A DNA stretch of 35,548 nucleotides from Sphaerotilus sp. (lineage in GTDB: Bacteria; Pseudomonadota; Gammaproteobacteria; Burkholderiales; Burkholderiaceae_C). Below are positions 1 through 8,437 of this stretch, piece after piece. The stretch spans positions 1 to 35,548 of the forward strand of contig JAAFKB010000039.1 of the NCBI GenBank assembly GCA_013299055.1. The letters run 5' to 3'. The notes below the pieces were generated by a model. The model did no database searches. It saw nothing but the letters and a program-made list of their open reading frames with translations, and was not told the DNA's origin. The position numbers were made by a program, and so were the translations under genes. Within the stretch, counting starts at the first letter, position 1. Each line of letters opens with the position of its first letter.

Positions 1-725
1 CGCCACCCCGTCTGCAGGCTGGGGCGCTCGGCAGACGGGGTGGCGGGTGCGGCGGCGGTGGCGGGCGCGGCGGGGCGGTCGACACGGCCGATGAACTCGC
101 CGAGGGCGTCGTCCACGTCGGAGGCGGCACGGGCGGAAGCGTCGGCGGTGCTGGTGGCGGGGGGGGGCACGCCGGGCGCGGGCGGCTGGGGCAGCGGGGT
201 GGGGGCGGCTTCGCGCTCCTTGACCAGCGCCAGCAGCGGATCGGGGGCCTGTGCCGGGTAGAGGTCGAACACCAGCCGGTGGCGGTAGGGGGCGATCGGC
301 GACAGCGTGAAGACCTGCGGCGTGGCGGCGCGCTTGAGGTCGAACACCATGCGCACCTGCCGCGGCTGGCTTTGTCCCAGGCGCACGCCGGCGATGTGCG
401 GATCGTTGGTGCCGATCTTGGCGACCAGCTCGCGCAGTTGCGGGCTGAGTTCGAGGCCGTCGATGTCGATCACCAGCCGTGCCGGACCCGCGGTGACGAA
501 GTGGCGGGCTTCGAGCGCGGTGTCGGATTCGAGCGTCACCCGCGTGTAATCCGCCGCCGGCCAGACCCGTACGGCCACCAGCGTGGCGCCATGCACCAGA
601 TCCCCGGCACCGAGCACCAGCACCAGCGCGCCAGCCTGGCGGAACCAGCCACGGCGGTTCACCGCCGGCAGGGCATCGCCAGCGCCCTGGGTCGCCGCAG
701 GATCGGGAAGATGGGGGTGTGTCAT
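1..725 (-). CDS. amiC: N-acetylmuramoyl-L-alanine amidase, AMIN-domain N-terminal part (partial)
   Basis: Periplasmic amidase that cleaves the amide bond between MurNAc and the stem peptide during daughter-cell separation. Only about 241 N-terminal residues are inside the window; the catalytic Amidase_3 domain lies beyond base 1. The frame opens with an ATG whose last bases overlap the tsaE stop (ATGA). A twin-arginine-like signal (NRRGWFRQAG, about residues 23-32) precedes a short hydrophobic stretch, as in Tat-exported AmiC. An AMIN domain follows (starting near VRVWPAADYTRV, about residue 54, with a typical V-F-D-L ending), then an Ala/Pro-rich linker. The tsaE-amiC order is common in betaproteobacteria. 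Cut by the window edge, so catalytic residues cannot be checked. Confidence 0.88.
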   Translation of the reverse strand, partial: MTHPHLPDPAATQGAGDALPAVNRRGWFRQAGALVLVLGAGDLVHGATLVAVRVWPAADYTRVTLESDTALEARHFVTAGPARLVIDIDGLELSPQLRELVAKIGTNDPHIAGVRLGQSQPRQVRMVFDLKRAATPQVFTLSPIAPYRHRLVFDLYPAQAPDPLLALVKEREAAPTPLPQPPAPGVPPPATSTADASARAASDVDDALGEFIGRVDRPAAPATAAAPATPSAERPSLQTGW

Positions 726-1243
726 GGCAGGGTCTCGTTCAACAGCAACGTGCCCCGTGGCGTGCAGGCTTGCCACTGCACCGCACGGCCGCCGTCGTCC
801 AGGGGCTGCAGCGTCATGGACAGGTCCGGCATCGGCAGCAGGCCGGCAGCCTTCTCGGGCCACTCGACCAGTTTCAGGCCGGGGCTGGCGAACAGGTCGC
901 GGAAGCCGGCATCCTCCCACTCGCGGGGGTCGCCGAATCGGTAGAAATCGAAGTGCCAGATGCCCGACATGGCCCGTTCGTCGTCCGATGGACCGTCGGG
1001 CACGCTGTGCGGCTCGACGATGGCGTAGCTCGGGCTCTTGATCCGCCCCGTCACGCCCAGCGCGCGCAGCAGGTGGCGGGCGAAGGTGGTCTTGCCGGCG
1101 CCGAGGGGCCCGTGCAGTTCGAGGCAGGCCAGGCGCAGCGCCGGATGGCGGGCCAGGGCGCGGGCCGTGGCCTCGCAGGCGGCTTCGTCGGGCCAATGCT
1201 GCTGGCGAGTTTCTAGAATCACCGGATGGACAACCTTGGTCAT
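722..1243 (-). CDS. tsaE: tRNA threonylcarbamoyladenosine biosynthesis ATPase TsaE
   Basis: Small P-loop ATPase of the TsaBDE complex that makes the universal t6A37 modification on ANN-decoding tRNAs; cytoplasmic. The Walker A motif GPLGAGKTTF lies near residues 45-54, followed by the family pattern SPSYAIVE and the HFDFYRF motif, then EWPEKA. Length 173 aa is normal for TsaE with a short N-terminal extension. It overlaps amiC by 4 bp, so the two are translationally coupled. The chosen ATG makes the 5' end overlap the divergent queG start by 18 bp. A GTG seven codons downstream would remove most of that overlap, so the exact start is uncertain. Confidence 0.93.
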   Translation of the reverse strand: MTKVVHPVILETRQQHWPDEAACEATARALARHPALRLACLELHGPLGAGKTTFARHLLRALGVTGRIKSPSYAIVEPHSVPDGPSDDERAMSGIWHFDFYRFGDPREWEDAGFRDLFASPGLKLVEWPEKAAGLLPMPDLSMTLQPLDDGGRAVQWQACTPRGTLLLNETLP

Positions 1244-2374
1244 GCGTCTGTTGCGGCGTCTGTTGCGCCCGATCCTGAGCGGCTCGTCGGACAGGTCCGG
1301 GCGTGGGCCTTGGAGCTGGGATTCTCACAGATCGGCGTGGCCGGTGTACATCTGGCGACAGCCGAGCCGGGTCTTGTGGCGTGGCTGGACGCCGGCTTCC
1401 ACGGCGGCATGGGCTACATGGCGGCGCATGGCCTGAAGCGCGCCCGCCCTGATGCGCTGGTGCCGGGCACGGTGCGGGTCATCACGGCGCGCATGGACTA
1501 CCTGCCCCGCGACACGCCCGTCGACTGGCGCGAACAAGAAGCCAACCGCGCCGCGCAGCCGGGCGAGGCGGTGGTGTCGGTCTATGCACGGGGCCGGGAT
1601 TACCACAAGGTCTTGCGCAACCGGCTGCAGCGGCTGGCCGAGCGCATCGCTGCCGAGATCGGCCCCTTCGGCCACCGGGTCTTCTGCGACTCGGCGCCGG
1701 TGCTGGAGGTCGAACTCGCCGGCCGCAGCGGGCTGGGCTGGCGCGGCAAGCACACGCTGCTGCTGGACCGCTCGGCGGGGTCGATGTTCTTCCTCGGCGA
1801 GATCTACGTGGATGCTGCCCTGCCGCTGTCCGCGTCGCCACCGGTCGAGGAGCACTGCGGACGCTGCACCGCGTGTCTCGACGCCTGCCCGACGGCGGCC
1901 ATCGTCGCGCCCTACCGGGTGGACGCGCGGCGCTGCATCAGCTACCTGACGATCGAGCACGACGGACCGATCCCGGTCGAGTTCCGGGCCGCGATCGGCA
2001 ACCGGGTCTACGGCTGCGACGACTGCCAGCGCGTGTGCCCGTGGAACAAGTACGCGCAGCGCAGCGTGCTGCCCGACTTCGACGCCCGCGAGCCGCTGCG
2101 GGCGCCGACGCTGCTGGCGCTGTGGGCATGGGACGAGACGGCTTTCCTGCAGCACACCGAGGGCAGCCCGATCCGCCGCATCGGCCACGCCCGCTGGCAG
2201 CGCAACGTGGCGGTGGCGCTGGGCAATGCGTGGCGCGAGACGGGGGATCCGGCGATTGCGGAGGCGCTGGCCGCACGGCGACCCAGTGCCAGTGACCTGC
2301 TGGCCGAGCACATCGACTGGGCGCTGGCGCAGCGGCAGCGGCCCGGTGCGGGTTCAGCCGCCGTGCAGCCGTGA
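1226..2374 (+). CDS. queG: epoxyqueuosine reductase QueG
   Basis: Cobalamin- and [4Fe-4S]-dependent reductase that converts epoxyqueuosine to queuosine at position 34 of GUN tRNAs, the last step of queuosine synthesis; cytoplasmic. Two ferredoxin-type clusters are visible: CGRCTACLDACPT at about residues 211-223 and CDDCQRVCPWNK at about 263-274. The N-terminal DUF1730/cobalamin-binding part contains the expected SAPVLE and GWRGKHTLLL segments. Length 382 aa fits the family. It is divergent from tsaE with overlapping 5' ends, and its 3' end overlaps the convergent transporter gene by 21 bp. Confidence 0.95.
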   Translation: MDNLGHASVAASVAPDPERLVGQVRAWALELGFSQIGVAGVHLATAEPGLVAWLDAGFHGGMGYMAAHGLKRARPDALVPGTVRVITARMDYLPRDTPVDWREQEANRAAQPGEAVVSVYARGRDYHKVLRNRLQRLAERIAAEIGPFGHRVFCDSAPVLEVELAGRSGLGWRGKHTLLLDRSAGSMFFLGEIYVDAALPLSASPPVEEHCGRCTACLDACPTAAIVAPYRVDARRCISYLTIEHDGPIPVEFRAAIGNRVYGCDDCQRVCPWNKYAQRSVLPDFDAREPLRAPTLLALWAWDETAFLQHTEGSPIRRIGHARWQRNVAVALGNAWRETGDPAIAEALAARRPSASDLLAEHIDWALAQRQRPGAGSAAVQP

Positions 2375-3265
2375 GAACAGCGTCAGCGCCACCGGCACGC
2401 TGACCATCCCCAGCAGCGTGGACGCCGTGACCAGCCCCGCCACGTAGACGCCATCCCCGCCCATGCGCGCCGCCAGCACGTAGCAGCTCGACGCGGTGGG
2501 CATCGCAGCGAAGGCGACGAGGATCTGCGCCTGTCCCAGCGGCAAGGCCAGCAGCACGCCCAGCCCCAGCCCGACCAGCGGCAGCACGGCATGGCGGATC
2601 CCCAGCAGTGCCACCGCCAGCCCTGGTGCCTTGCGCAAACCACCGAGCTCCAGCCCTGCCCCCACAGCCATCAGCCCGAGCGGCAAGGCGGCGGCACCGA
2701 TGCGGCCGAAGGTGATGTCGACCACCTGCGGCAGCTTCAGCCCCGCCAGATTGCCGATCAAGCCCGCCACCGTCGCCAGGATCAGCGGGTTGCGCAGCAG
2801 CTCGCGCCCGGTGCTGTGGCCGCCGTGGCGGGCCAGGCTCCACACCGCGCCGATGTTGCACAGCGGCACGCACAGCGCGATCAGCAGCGCCACCCAGGCC
2901 ACCGACGCCGACCCGCCCAGCCGCTCCGCCAGTGCGAGTGCCACATACGAGTTGAAGCGAAAGGCGACCTGCGCGCCGGACGCCTGCAGGTGCGTGTCGA
3001 CCTTCGGCACCGAGCGCAGCAGCGTGGCCAGCACGAGTCCCGTCCCCACCGTCAGCACGCCACCGAGCGCCAGCCCCAGCGTGGCCGCCGGCTGCAGCGG
3101 GCTGCGCACGATGGACGTGAACAGCAGCACCGGGAACAGCAGCCAGTACACCAGCCGCTCGACGCCGTTCCACACCGGCCGGTCCAGCGCCGTCCAGCGG
3201 CAAATGGCAAAGCCCGCGACGATCAGCAGGAAATCGGGTAGCAGGAGCAGGGCAACGGACAGCAT
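2354..3265 (-). CDS. AEC-family (auxin efflux carrier-like) transporter
   Basis: Inner-membrane permease of the AEC/membrane transport protein family; bacterial members move malate, malonate or other small organic acids, but the substrate here cannot be told. The 303 residues are mostly hydrophobic and form about ten membrane segments. Family-typical features include the N-terminal LPDFLLIVAGF helix, an FNSYVALAL segment in mid-protein and a conserved helix with AMPTASSCYVLAARMGG near the C-terminus. It is divergent from the TctC-type binding protein gene (111 bp apart), but the two belong to unrelated transporter types. Confidence 0.85.
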   Translation of the reverse strand: MLSVALLLLPDFLLIVAGFAICRWTALDRPVWNGVERLVYWLLFPVLLFTSIVRSPLQPAATLGLALGGVLTVGTGLVLATLLRSVPKVDTHLQASGAQVAFRFNSYVALALAERLGGSASVAWVALLIALCVPLCNIGAVWSLARHGGHSTGRELLRNPLILATVAGLIGNLAGLKLPQVVDITFGRIGAAALPLGLMAVGAGLELGGLRKAPGLAVALLGIRHAVLPLVGLGLGVLLALPLGQAQILVAFAAMPTASSCYVLAARMGGDGVYVAGLVTASTLLGMVSVPVALTLFSRLHGG

Positions 3266-3376
3266 GGTGCGAGCCTAGCGCAGGCGTCTGGTTTTCCCCT
3301 ACGCAGCATCCACAACGCGCACAACGGCCCCCTGCTGGGTAGCATGCGCACCGGTACACACCCAGGAGCACTCCGC

Positions 3377-4348
3377 ATGAAACGTCGCCAGATTCTCGCC
3401 ACCGTCGCCACGGCTCTGCTGGTGGCTCCACTGGCCGTGCAGGCCCAGGGCTTCCCGAACAAGCCGGTCAAGGTGATCGTGCCCTTCGCCCCCGGTGGCA
3501 CCACGGACATCATCGCCCGCATCATGGGCGAGAAGATCGGCCCGGCACTCGGCCAGACGCTGATCGTCGAGAACAAGGCAGGGGGCGGCGGCATCATCGG
3601 CGCCCACGAGATGGTCAAGTCCGCTCCCGACGGCTACACGCTCGGCATGGCCACGGTCTCGACCACGGCGGCGAACCCGGCCATCAACCCCAAGACTCCC
3701 TACAACCCGCTGACCGACTTCGCGCCGATCATCAACATCGCCGCCACGCCGAACGTGATCGCCGTGCATCCGAGCTTCCCGGCGCGCGACTACAAGACCT
3801 TCGTCGAGGTGCTGAAGAAGAATCCGGGTCGCTACAGCTACGCCAGCTCCGGCACCGGCGGCATCGGCCACCTGCAGATGGAGCTGTACAAGAACCTGGC
3901 CGGCGTCTTCATCGCCCACATCCCCTACCGCGGCGCGGGTCCGGCGCTGAACGACACGGTGGCGGGACAGGTGCCGGTGATCTTCGACAACATGCCCTCG
4001 GCGCTGCCCTTCATCAAGGACGGACGGCTGATCCCGATCGTCGTGGCGGCGCCGGACCGGCTGGCCGCACTGCCGAACGTGCCGACCTTCAAGGAGGTGG
4101 GACTGGAGCCCGTCAACCGGATGGCCTACTACGGTTTCCTGGCGCCCAAGGGCACGCCGCGCGAGGTGATCGACAAGGTCAGTGCCGCCACGCGCAAGAC
4201 GCTGGAGGATCCGTCCGTGCGCAAGCGCATCGAGGACACCGGCTCGGTCATCGTGGCCAACACGCCCGAGCAGTTCGCCGCGCAGATCAAGGCCGAGTTC
4301 GAGGTCTACAAGAAGGTGGTCGAGGCCCAGAAGCTCAAGCTGGACTGA
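3377..4348 (+). CDS. Bug/TctC-family tripartite tricarboxylate transporter substrate-binding protein
   Basis: Periplasmic binding protein of the Bug (TctC) family, which captures carboxylates and related small molecules. The start at 3377 is preceded by AGGAG at 3364-3368; the upstream in-frame ATG at 3344 lacks such a site. A Sec signal peptide (MKRRQIL... to about VQA, residues 1-22) is followed by the family hallmark start FPNKPVKVIVPFAPGGTTD, the GGGGIIGA segment and the YKTFVEV/HIPYRGAGPAL motifs. 323 aa is standard. No TctA or TctB membrane components are nearby, so this is one of the orphan Bug proteins that are abundant in Burkholderiales. Ligand unknown. Confidence 0.92.
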   Translation: MKRRQILATVATALLVAPLAVQAQGFPNKPVKVIVPFAPGGTTDIIARIMGEKIGPALGQTLIVENKAGGGGIIGAHEMVKSAPDGYTLGMATVSTTAANPAINPKTPYNPLTDFAPIINIAATPNVIAVHPSFPARDYKTFVEVLKKNPGRYSYASSGTGGIGHLQMELYKNLAGVFIAHIPYRGAGPALNDTVAGQVPVIFDNMPSALPFIKDGRLIPIVVAAPDRLAALPNVPTFKEVGLEPVNRMAYYGFLAPKGTPREVIDKVSAATRKTLEDPSVRKRIEDTGSVIVANTPEQFAAQIKAEFEVYKKVVEAQKLKLD

Positions 4349-4376
4349 TTGGACTGATCGACCACCCGCCCGTCAC

Positions 4377-5129
4377 TCAGCGCCCGCGCAGGTGGGCGGG
4401 CGCTTCGAGCCGCTTGGCCAGCGTGGACAGCACCAGTGTCAGCACCAGGTAGATCGCCGAGATCGCCAGATACGGCTCCCAGTAGCGCGAATACGCCCCT
4501 GCCACCGTGCGGGCGGCCAGCGCGAGTTCGGCCAGCCCGATGGCCGAGACCAGCGACGAGTCCTTGATCAGCGTGATGCCTTCGTTGACCAGCGCGGGCA
4601 CCATCCGGCGGAAGGCTTGCGGCAGGATGACGAAGCGCATGCTCTGCGCGTGGGTGAGGCCCAGCGAGTAGCCAGCCTGGGTCTGGCCGAGGTGGATGCT
4701 CTGGATGCCGGCGCGGAAGATCTCGGAGATGTAGGCGCCGGCGTTCAGGCTCAAGGCGAGGCAGCCCGAGAAGAACGCGCCGTGCTCCTGGCGGAAGGTG
4801 CGGGCCAGGTCGCCACTGAGCAGCAGGCCGTTGTCCGGGTGGATCAGGGCGGGCATCAGCGCGAAATGCACCAGCAGGATCTGCACGAACAGCGGGGTGC
4901 CGCGGAAGAAGGTGACGTAGGCGGTGGTGACCGCCCGCAGCGCCTGCATGGCCAGCCGTGCCACCGCCGAGCGGGGCGGTGGCGCGTTCACCGAGCTGCT
5001 GACCAGCCCGAAGGCGATGCCCAGCACCATGCCGGCGACGATGGCCACCAGGGTCAGCTCGATCGTGGTGAGCACGCCTTCGAGGAAGAGCGGCCCGTAG
5101 CCCGCCAGGATGTTCCAGCGCAAGTCCAT
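4377..5129 (-). CDS. polar amino-acid ABC transporter permease
   Basis: Inner-membrane permease of the HisMQ/GlnP type for polar amino acid uptake. The start MDLRWNILAGYGPLFLEG is typical for this family; the open frame extends further upstream but with no membrane-protein character. Visible features are the TIELTLVAIVAGMVLGI helix, the FFRGTPLFVQ motif and the EAA loop (GAYISEIFRAGIQSIHLGQ through the PQAFRRMVPAL helix). 250 aa. Its likely partner, the lipoprotein binding protein at 8430-9275, is on the same strand but separated by the opposite-strand GGDEF-EAL gene. No ATP-binding subunit lies in the window. Confidence 0.92.
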   Translation of the reverse strand: MDLRWNILAGYGPLFLEGVLTTIELTLVAIVAGMVLGIAFGLVSSSVNAPPPRSAVARLAMQALRAVTTAYVTFFRGTPLFVQILLVHFALMPALIHPDNGLLLSGDLARTFRQEHGAFFSGCLALSLNAGAYISEIFRAGIQSIHLGQTQAGYSLGLTHAQSMRFVILPQAFRRMVPALVNEGITLIKDSSLVSAIGLAELALAARTVAGAYSRYWEPYLAISAIYLVLTLVLSTLAKRLEAPAHLRGR

Positions 5130-5278
5130 GTGTTGCAGTGTCCGATTCGGGAGAGGGGCGGCGGTCGCCGTGGCGTGCGAGTTTACGCGGGCCGTCCCGG
5201 TGCGCCCATGGTGGCTTGCCCGCGGAGCGGGCCGGTCGGCGCAGAATGCAGATCCACCACCGCCGAGCCTGCCAGCCG

Positions 5279-8200
5279 ATGTCGCTTCCTTGTCTGCCCA
5301 GCGTGCCGGACGTTGCGCTGTTCGACCATTTGCCCGATCCCGCCTGGCTGGAGAACGCCGCCGGTCAGGTGCTGGCCTGCAACCAGGCCTTCGTGGCCTG
5401 GACGGGTGGCGGTATCGGGCAGCCAGTACCGGCCCGGTTGCAGTGGCTCGGTGGCGCGGCGACCTCGGCGACGCAAGAGGCGGAGCTGCTGCGTGCCGAC
5501 ACCGGCCAGGCGGTCTGCGTCGAGGTGGTGCGCACTGCGCTGCCGGTGCTGGGGACACTGGCCGTGGCCCGTGACATCACGCTGCGCCAGGCCACCGCGA
5601 CCCGCCTGCGCGAACGCGAAGCCTTGTTCCGCACCGTCAGCGAGGCTTGTCGTGCCTTTGCCTGGGAAATCTTGGTCAGTCCGGCGGGCGAGCCTCTGCG
5701 CTTCGTGTCCGTCGACGGTGCGGTGGAGGACGTGCTGGGCTTGCCGACGGCGGAGGTATTGCGCCTGGCTCCGATGACGGGCATTCCGTCGTCCTGCCTG
5801 CCGCGGATGTACGAGCAGATGCGCACCACGGTGCGCGATCGGCGGGCACTGCTGGGGGTCGAATACCCCGTGTGCCTGCGGGACCGGCAGCTGCGCTGGT
5901 TGCTGTGCGACTGGGTGCCGGTGGTGGACGAGGACGGCCAGGTGCGCCGCGTGCGGGGCGCCACCCGCGACATCACTACCCGCAAGGCGCTGGCCGACGC
6001 GCTGCAGGAACGCTCGCTCCAGCTCGATGCCCGCCTGCGCGAGGCCCAGGTGCTGTTCGAGGTCAGCACGTCGCTGGGTGACTTCACGCTCACCCCGGCG
6101 CAGGCTGCGCGCGTGGTGGCGGTGTGCCTGCCGATGGCCTTCGACCAGGCGGACGCGGTGCAGGTGGCGGTGATGCTCGGGCTGGACCGCGTGGGCGACG
6201 ACACCCCGGCCGCTGGCTGGCCGCACTGGCAGGGCATCGACCTCGACGGCCAGCCCATCGGCCACATCGGGGTGGCCTGCCAGGATGGGACGGTACCACC
6301 CGACCCCGTGCTGCTCCAGGCCGTGGCACGGGAGCTGACCCGCTGGTACCAGCGCCGCAACGCCGCCGAGCAGCTGCGCCACAGCGAAGCCCGCCTGCGC
6401 AGCGCCCAGCGTGCGGCGGGGCTGGGAAGCTGGTGGTCCGACCCGGTCGGTGACCGCATCGTGCTGAGCGAGTCGGCCTGTGCCATGTTCAGGCTGCCGG
6501 CGGGCAGCACGCTCGATGTCGAGGCGCTGGTGGCCTGCGTGGCCGAGCGTGACCGCGCCCGCCTGCGCCGGCACTGGCGCGCCGCACTGAGCTTCGGCAC
6601 GCTCGACATCGAGCTGCGCCTGCACCGCCCCAGCGAGGCCGCAGGCACCTGGCTGCACCTGTGCGCGGAAATGGCCCGCGACCCCCAGGGCGGCGCACTG
6701 GAGATCAACGGCACCGTGCGCGACATCAGCGAGCGCAAGCGCGACGAGGAGCGCATGCGCCTGTCGGCCCGCATCTTCGACTCCGCCAGCGAGTCCATCG
6801 TCGTCACCAATCCACGCAACGAGATCGTGGCCGTCAACGCCGCCTTCACGCGCATCAGTGGCTACGAAGCCCACGAAGTGCTCGGGCGCAATCCGGCGCT
6901 GCTGGGCGAGGGGCGGCTGAGCGCGGCCTTCTACCAGCGCATGTGGCGCCTGCTGGACCAGGACAGCAGCTTCCAGGGCGAATTCTGGAACCGTGCCAAG
7001 GACGGCCATGTCTACCCCCTGCTGCAGACCATCACCGTGCTGCGCGACAGCGACCGGCAGATCACGCACTACGTGGGCATCGGCGCCGACCTCTCGCGGC
7101 TGCGCCAGGCCGAAGCGCGCACCGACTACCTCAGCAGCCACGATGCGCTCACCGACCTGCCCAACCGCCCGGCCATCGGCGCACGGCTGCAGCAGGCCAT
7201 CAGCGTGCGCCCCTCGCCGCAGGTGCCCACGGTGCAGGCGGGCGTGCTGGTCATCGGGCTGGACGGCTTCAAGTCCATCAACGACTCCATGGGCCACGCC
7301 GCCGGCGACGCCGTGCTGACCGAGATGGCCAACCGCCTGCGCACGCTGGTCGCCCAGGGGATGTTCGTCGGGCGGCTCGGGGGGGACGAGTTCGTCGTGC
7401 TGCTGGAGCGCAGCGGGCGGGACCGCTGCGCCGAGGTCGTGCCTGCGCTGCTGCGGCTGCTGTCGGGGCCGCTGTCGATCCAGGGCCACGACCTGACCGT
7501 CACGGCCTCCGCCGGCATCAGCCTCTATCCAGGTGATGGCCAGGCCAGCGACGTGCTGCTGCGCAACGCCGAGAGCGCGCTCAACGGTGCCAAGGACGAC
7601 GGCCGCAACACCTGGCGCTTCTATGACCCGCAGATGAACCAGGCGTCGCTGGAGCGGCTGATCCTGGTGTCGGCGCTGCGGCGCGGGGTGGCGGCGGGCG
7701 AGCTGCGGGCGTGGTACCAGCCCAAGCTCGACCTGCAGACCCGCGAAGTGGTCGGCGCCGAGGCCCTGGTGCGCTGGAAACATCCCGACCAGGGGTGGAT
7801 CCAGCCGGCGCGCTTCATCCCGGTGGCCGAGCAGAGCGACCTGATCGTCGTCATCGGCGAGTGGATGCTGCGCGAAGTCGCCACGCAGATCGCGCACTGG
7901 CATGCGCAAGGACTGGGCTGGCTGCCCGTGGCGGTCAACCTGGGGGCGCGGCACTTCGGCGATCCGGTGCTGCCCACGCTGCTGCGGCAGTTGCGCGCCG
8001 AGCATGGCCTGCCCGCGAACGTGCTGGAGCTGGAGATCACCGAGTCCACCCTGATGGATGCGGGCAGCGAACCGAGCCAGCTGCTGGGCGAGCTGCGCCG
8101 GGCGGGCATGGCGCTGGCGATCGACGACTTCGGTACCGGCTACTCCAGCCTGTCGTACCTGAAGCACCTGCCTGTGGACGTGCTCAAGATCGACCGCAGC

Positions 8201-8437
8201 TTCGTCAGCAGCATCGAGCGCGACGGGCGTGACCTGAGCATCGCCGGCACCATCATCGCGCTGGCGCACGGTCTGGGACTGAAGGTGGTCGCCGAAGGCG
8301 TGGAGACCGAAGGCCAGCGGGTGCTGCTGGAGTCGCTGGGCTGCGACCAGGGGCAGGGGTGGCTGTTCGCGCGCCCGATGCCTGCCGCCGAGTTCGACGT
8401 GTGGCGGCAGGTCTGGGGCGCGCCGCAGCTTACTTGA
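5279..8437 (+). CDS. multi-PAS sensor with GGDEF and EAL domains (c-di-GMP turnover)
   Basis: Large signalling protein predicted to make and/or break cyclic di-GMP. The start at 5279 (MSLPCLPSVPD) begins immediately before the first PAS-like domain; further upstream the frame is arginine-rich and not protein-like. Domains in the 1052-aa product: PAS about 10-110, PAS about 115-235, a GAF-like region about 250-375, PAS about 380-490, PAS with PAC about 495-610, GGDEF about 620-780, EAL about 795-1045. The catalytic motif GGDEF is intact at 701-705. The inhibitory RxxD I-site expected just upstream reads AQGM. EAL is intact at 828-830, with LELEITES, DDFGTGYSSL (949-958), LKIDRSF and AEGVET all present. 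No membrane segments, so probably a cytosolic sensor. Confidence 0.93.
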   Translation: MSLPCLPSVPDVALFDHLPDPAWLENAAGQVLACNQAFVAWTGGGIGQPVPARLQWLGGAATSATQEAELLRADTGQAVCVEVVRTALPVLGTLAVARDITLRQATATRLREREALFRTVSEACRAFAWEILVSPAGEPLRFVSVDGAVEDVLGLPTAEVLRLAPMTGIPSSCLPRMYEQMRTTVRDRRALLGVEYPVCLRDRQLRWLLCDWVPVVDEDGQVRRVRGATRDITTRKALADALQERSLQLDARLREAQVLFEVSTSLGDFTLTPAQAARVVAVCLPMAFDQADAVQVAVMLGLDRVGDDTPAAGWPHWQGIDLDGQPIGHIGVACQDGTVPPDPVLLQAVARELTRWYQRRNAAEQLRHSEARLRSAQRAAGLGSWWSDPVGDRIVLSESACAMFRLPAGSTLDVEALVACVAERDRARLRRHWRAALSFGTLDIELRLHRPSEAAGTWLHLCAEMARDPQGGALEINGTVRDISERKRDEERMRLSARIFDSASESIVVTNPRNEIVAVNAAFTRISGYEAHEVLGRNPALLGEGRLSAAFYQRMWRLLDQDSSFQGEFWNRAKDGHVYPLLQTITVLRDSDRQITHYVGIGADLSRLRQAEARTDYLSSHDALTDLPNRPAIGARLQQAISVRPSPQVPTVQAGVLVIGLDGFKSINDSMGHAAGDAVLTEMANRLRTLVAQGMFVGRLGGDEFVVLLERSGRDRCAEVVPALLRLLSGPLSIQGHDLTVTASAGISLYPGDGQASDVLLRNAESALNGAKDDGRNTWRFYDPQMNQASLERLILVSALRRGVAAGELRAWYQPKLDLQTREVVGAEALVRWKHPDQGWIQPARFIPVAEQSDLIVVIGEWMLREVATQIAHWHAQGLGWLPVAVNLGARHFGDPVLPTLLRQLRAEHGLPANVLELEITESTLMDAGSEPSQLLGELRRAGMALAIDDFGTGYSSLSYLKHLPVDVLKIDRSFVSSIERDGRDLSIAGTIIALAHGLGLKVVAEGVETEGQRVLLESLGCDQGQGWLFARPMPAAEFDVWRQVWGAPQLT

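Noticed and set aside
3344-3376. Upstream ATG for the TctC-type binding protein
   Set aside because: It would add residues before the signal peptide, and the Shine-Dalgarno sequence fits the ATG at 3377.
5183-8269. Very long open frame antisense to the GGDEF-EAL gene
   Set aside because: High-GC codon bias opens the antisense frame; its translation is low-complexity, His/Gln/Arg-rich and matches no domain, whereas the plus strand encodes clear PAS, GGDEF and EAL domains.
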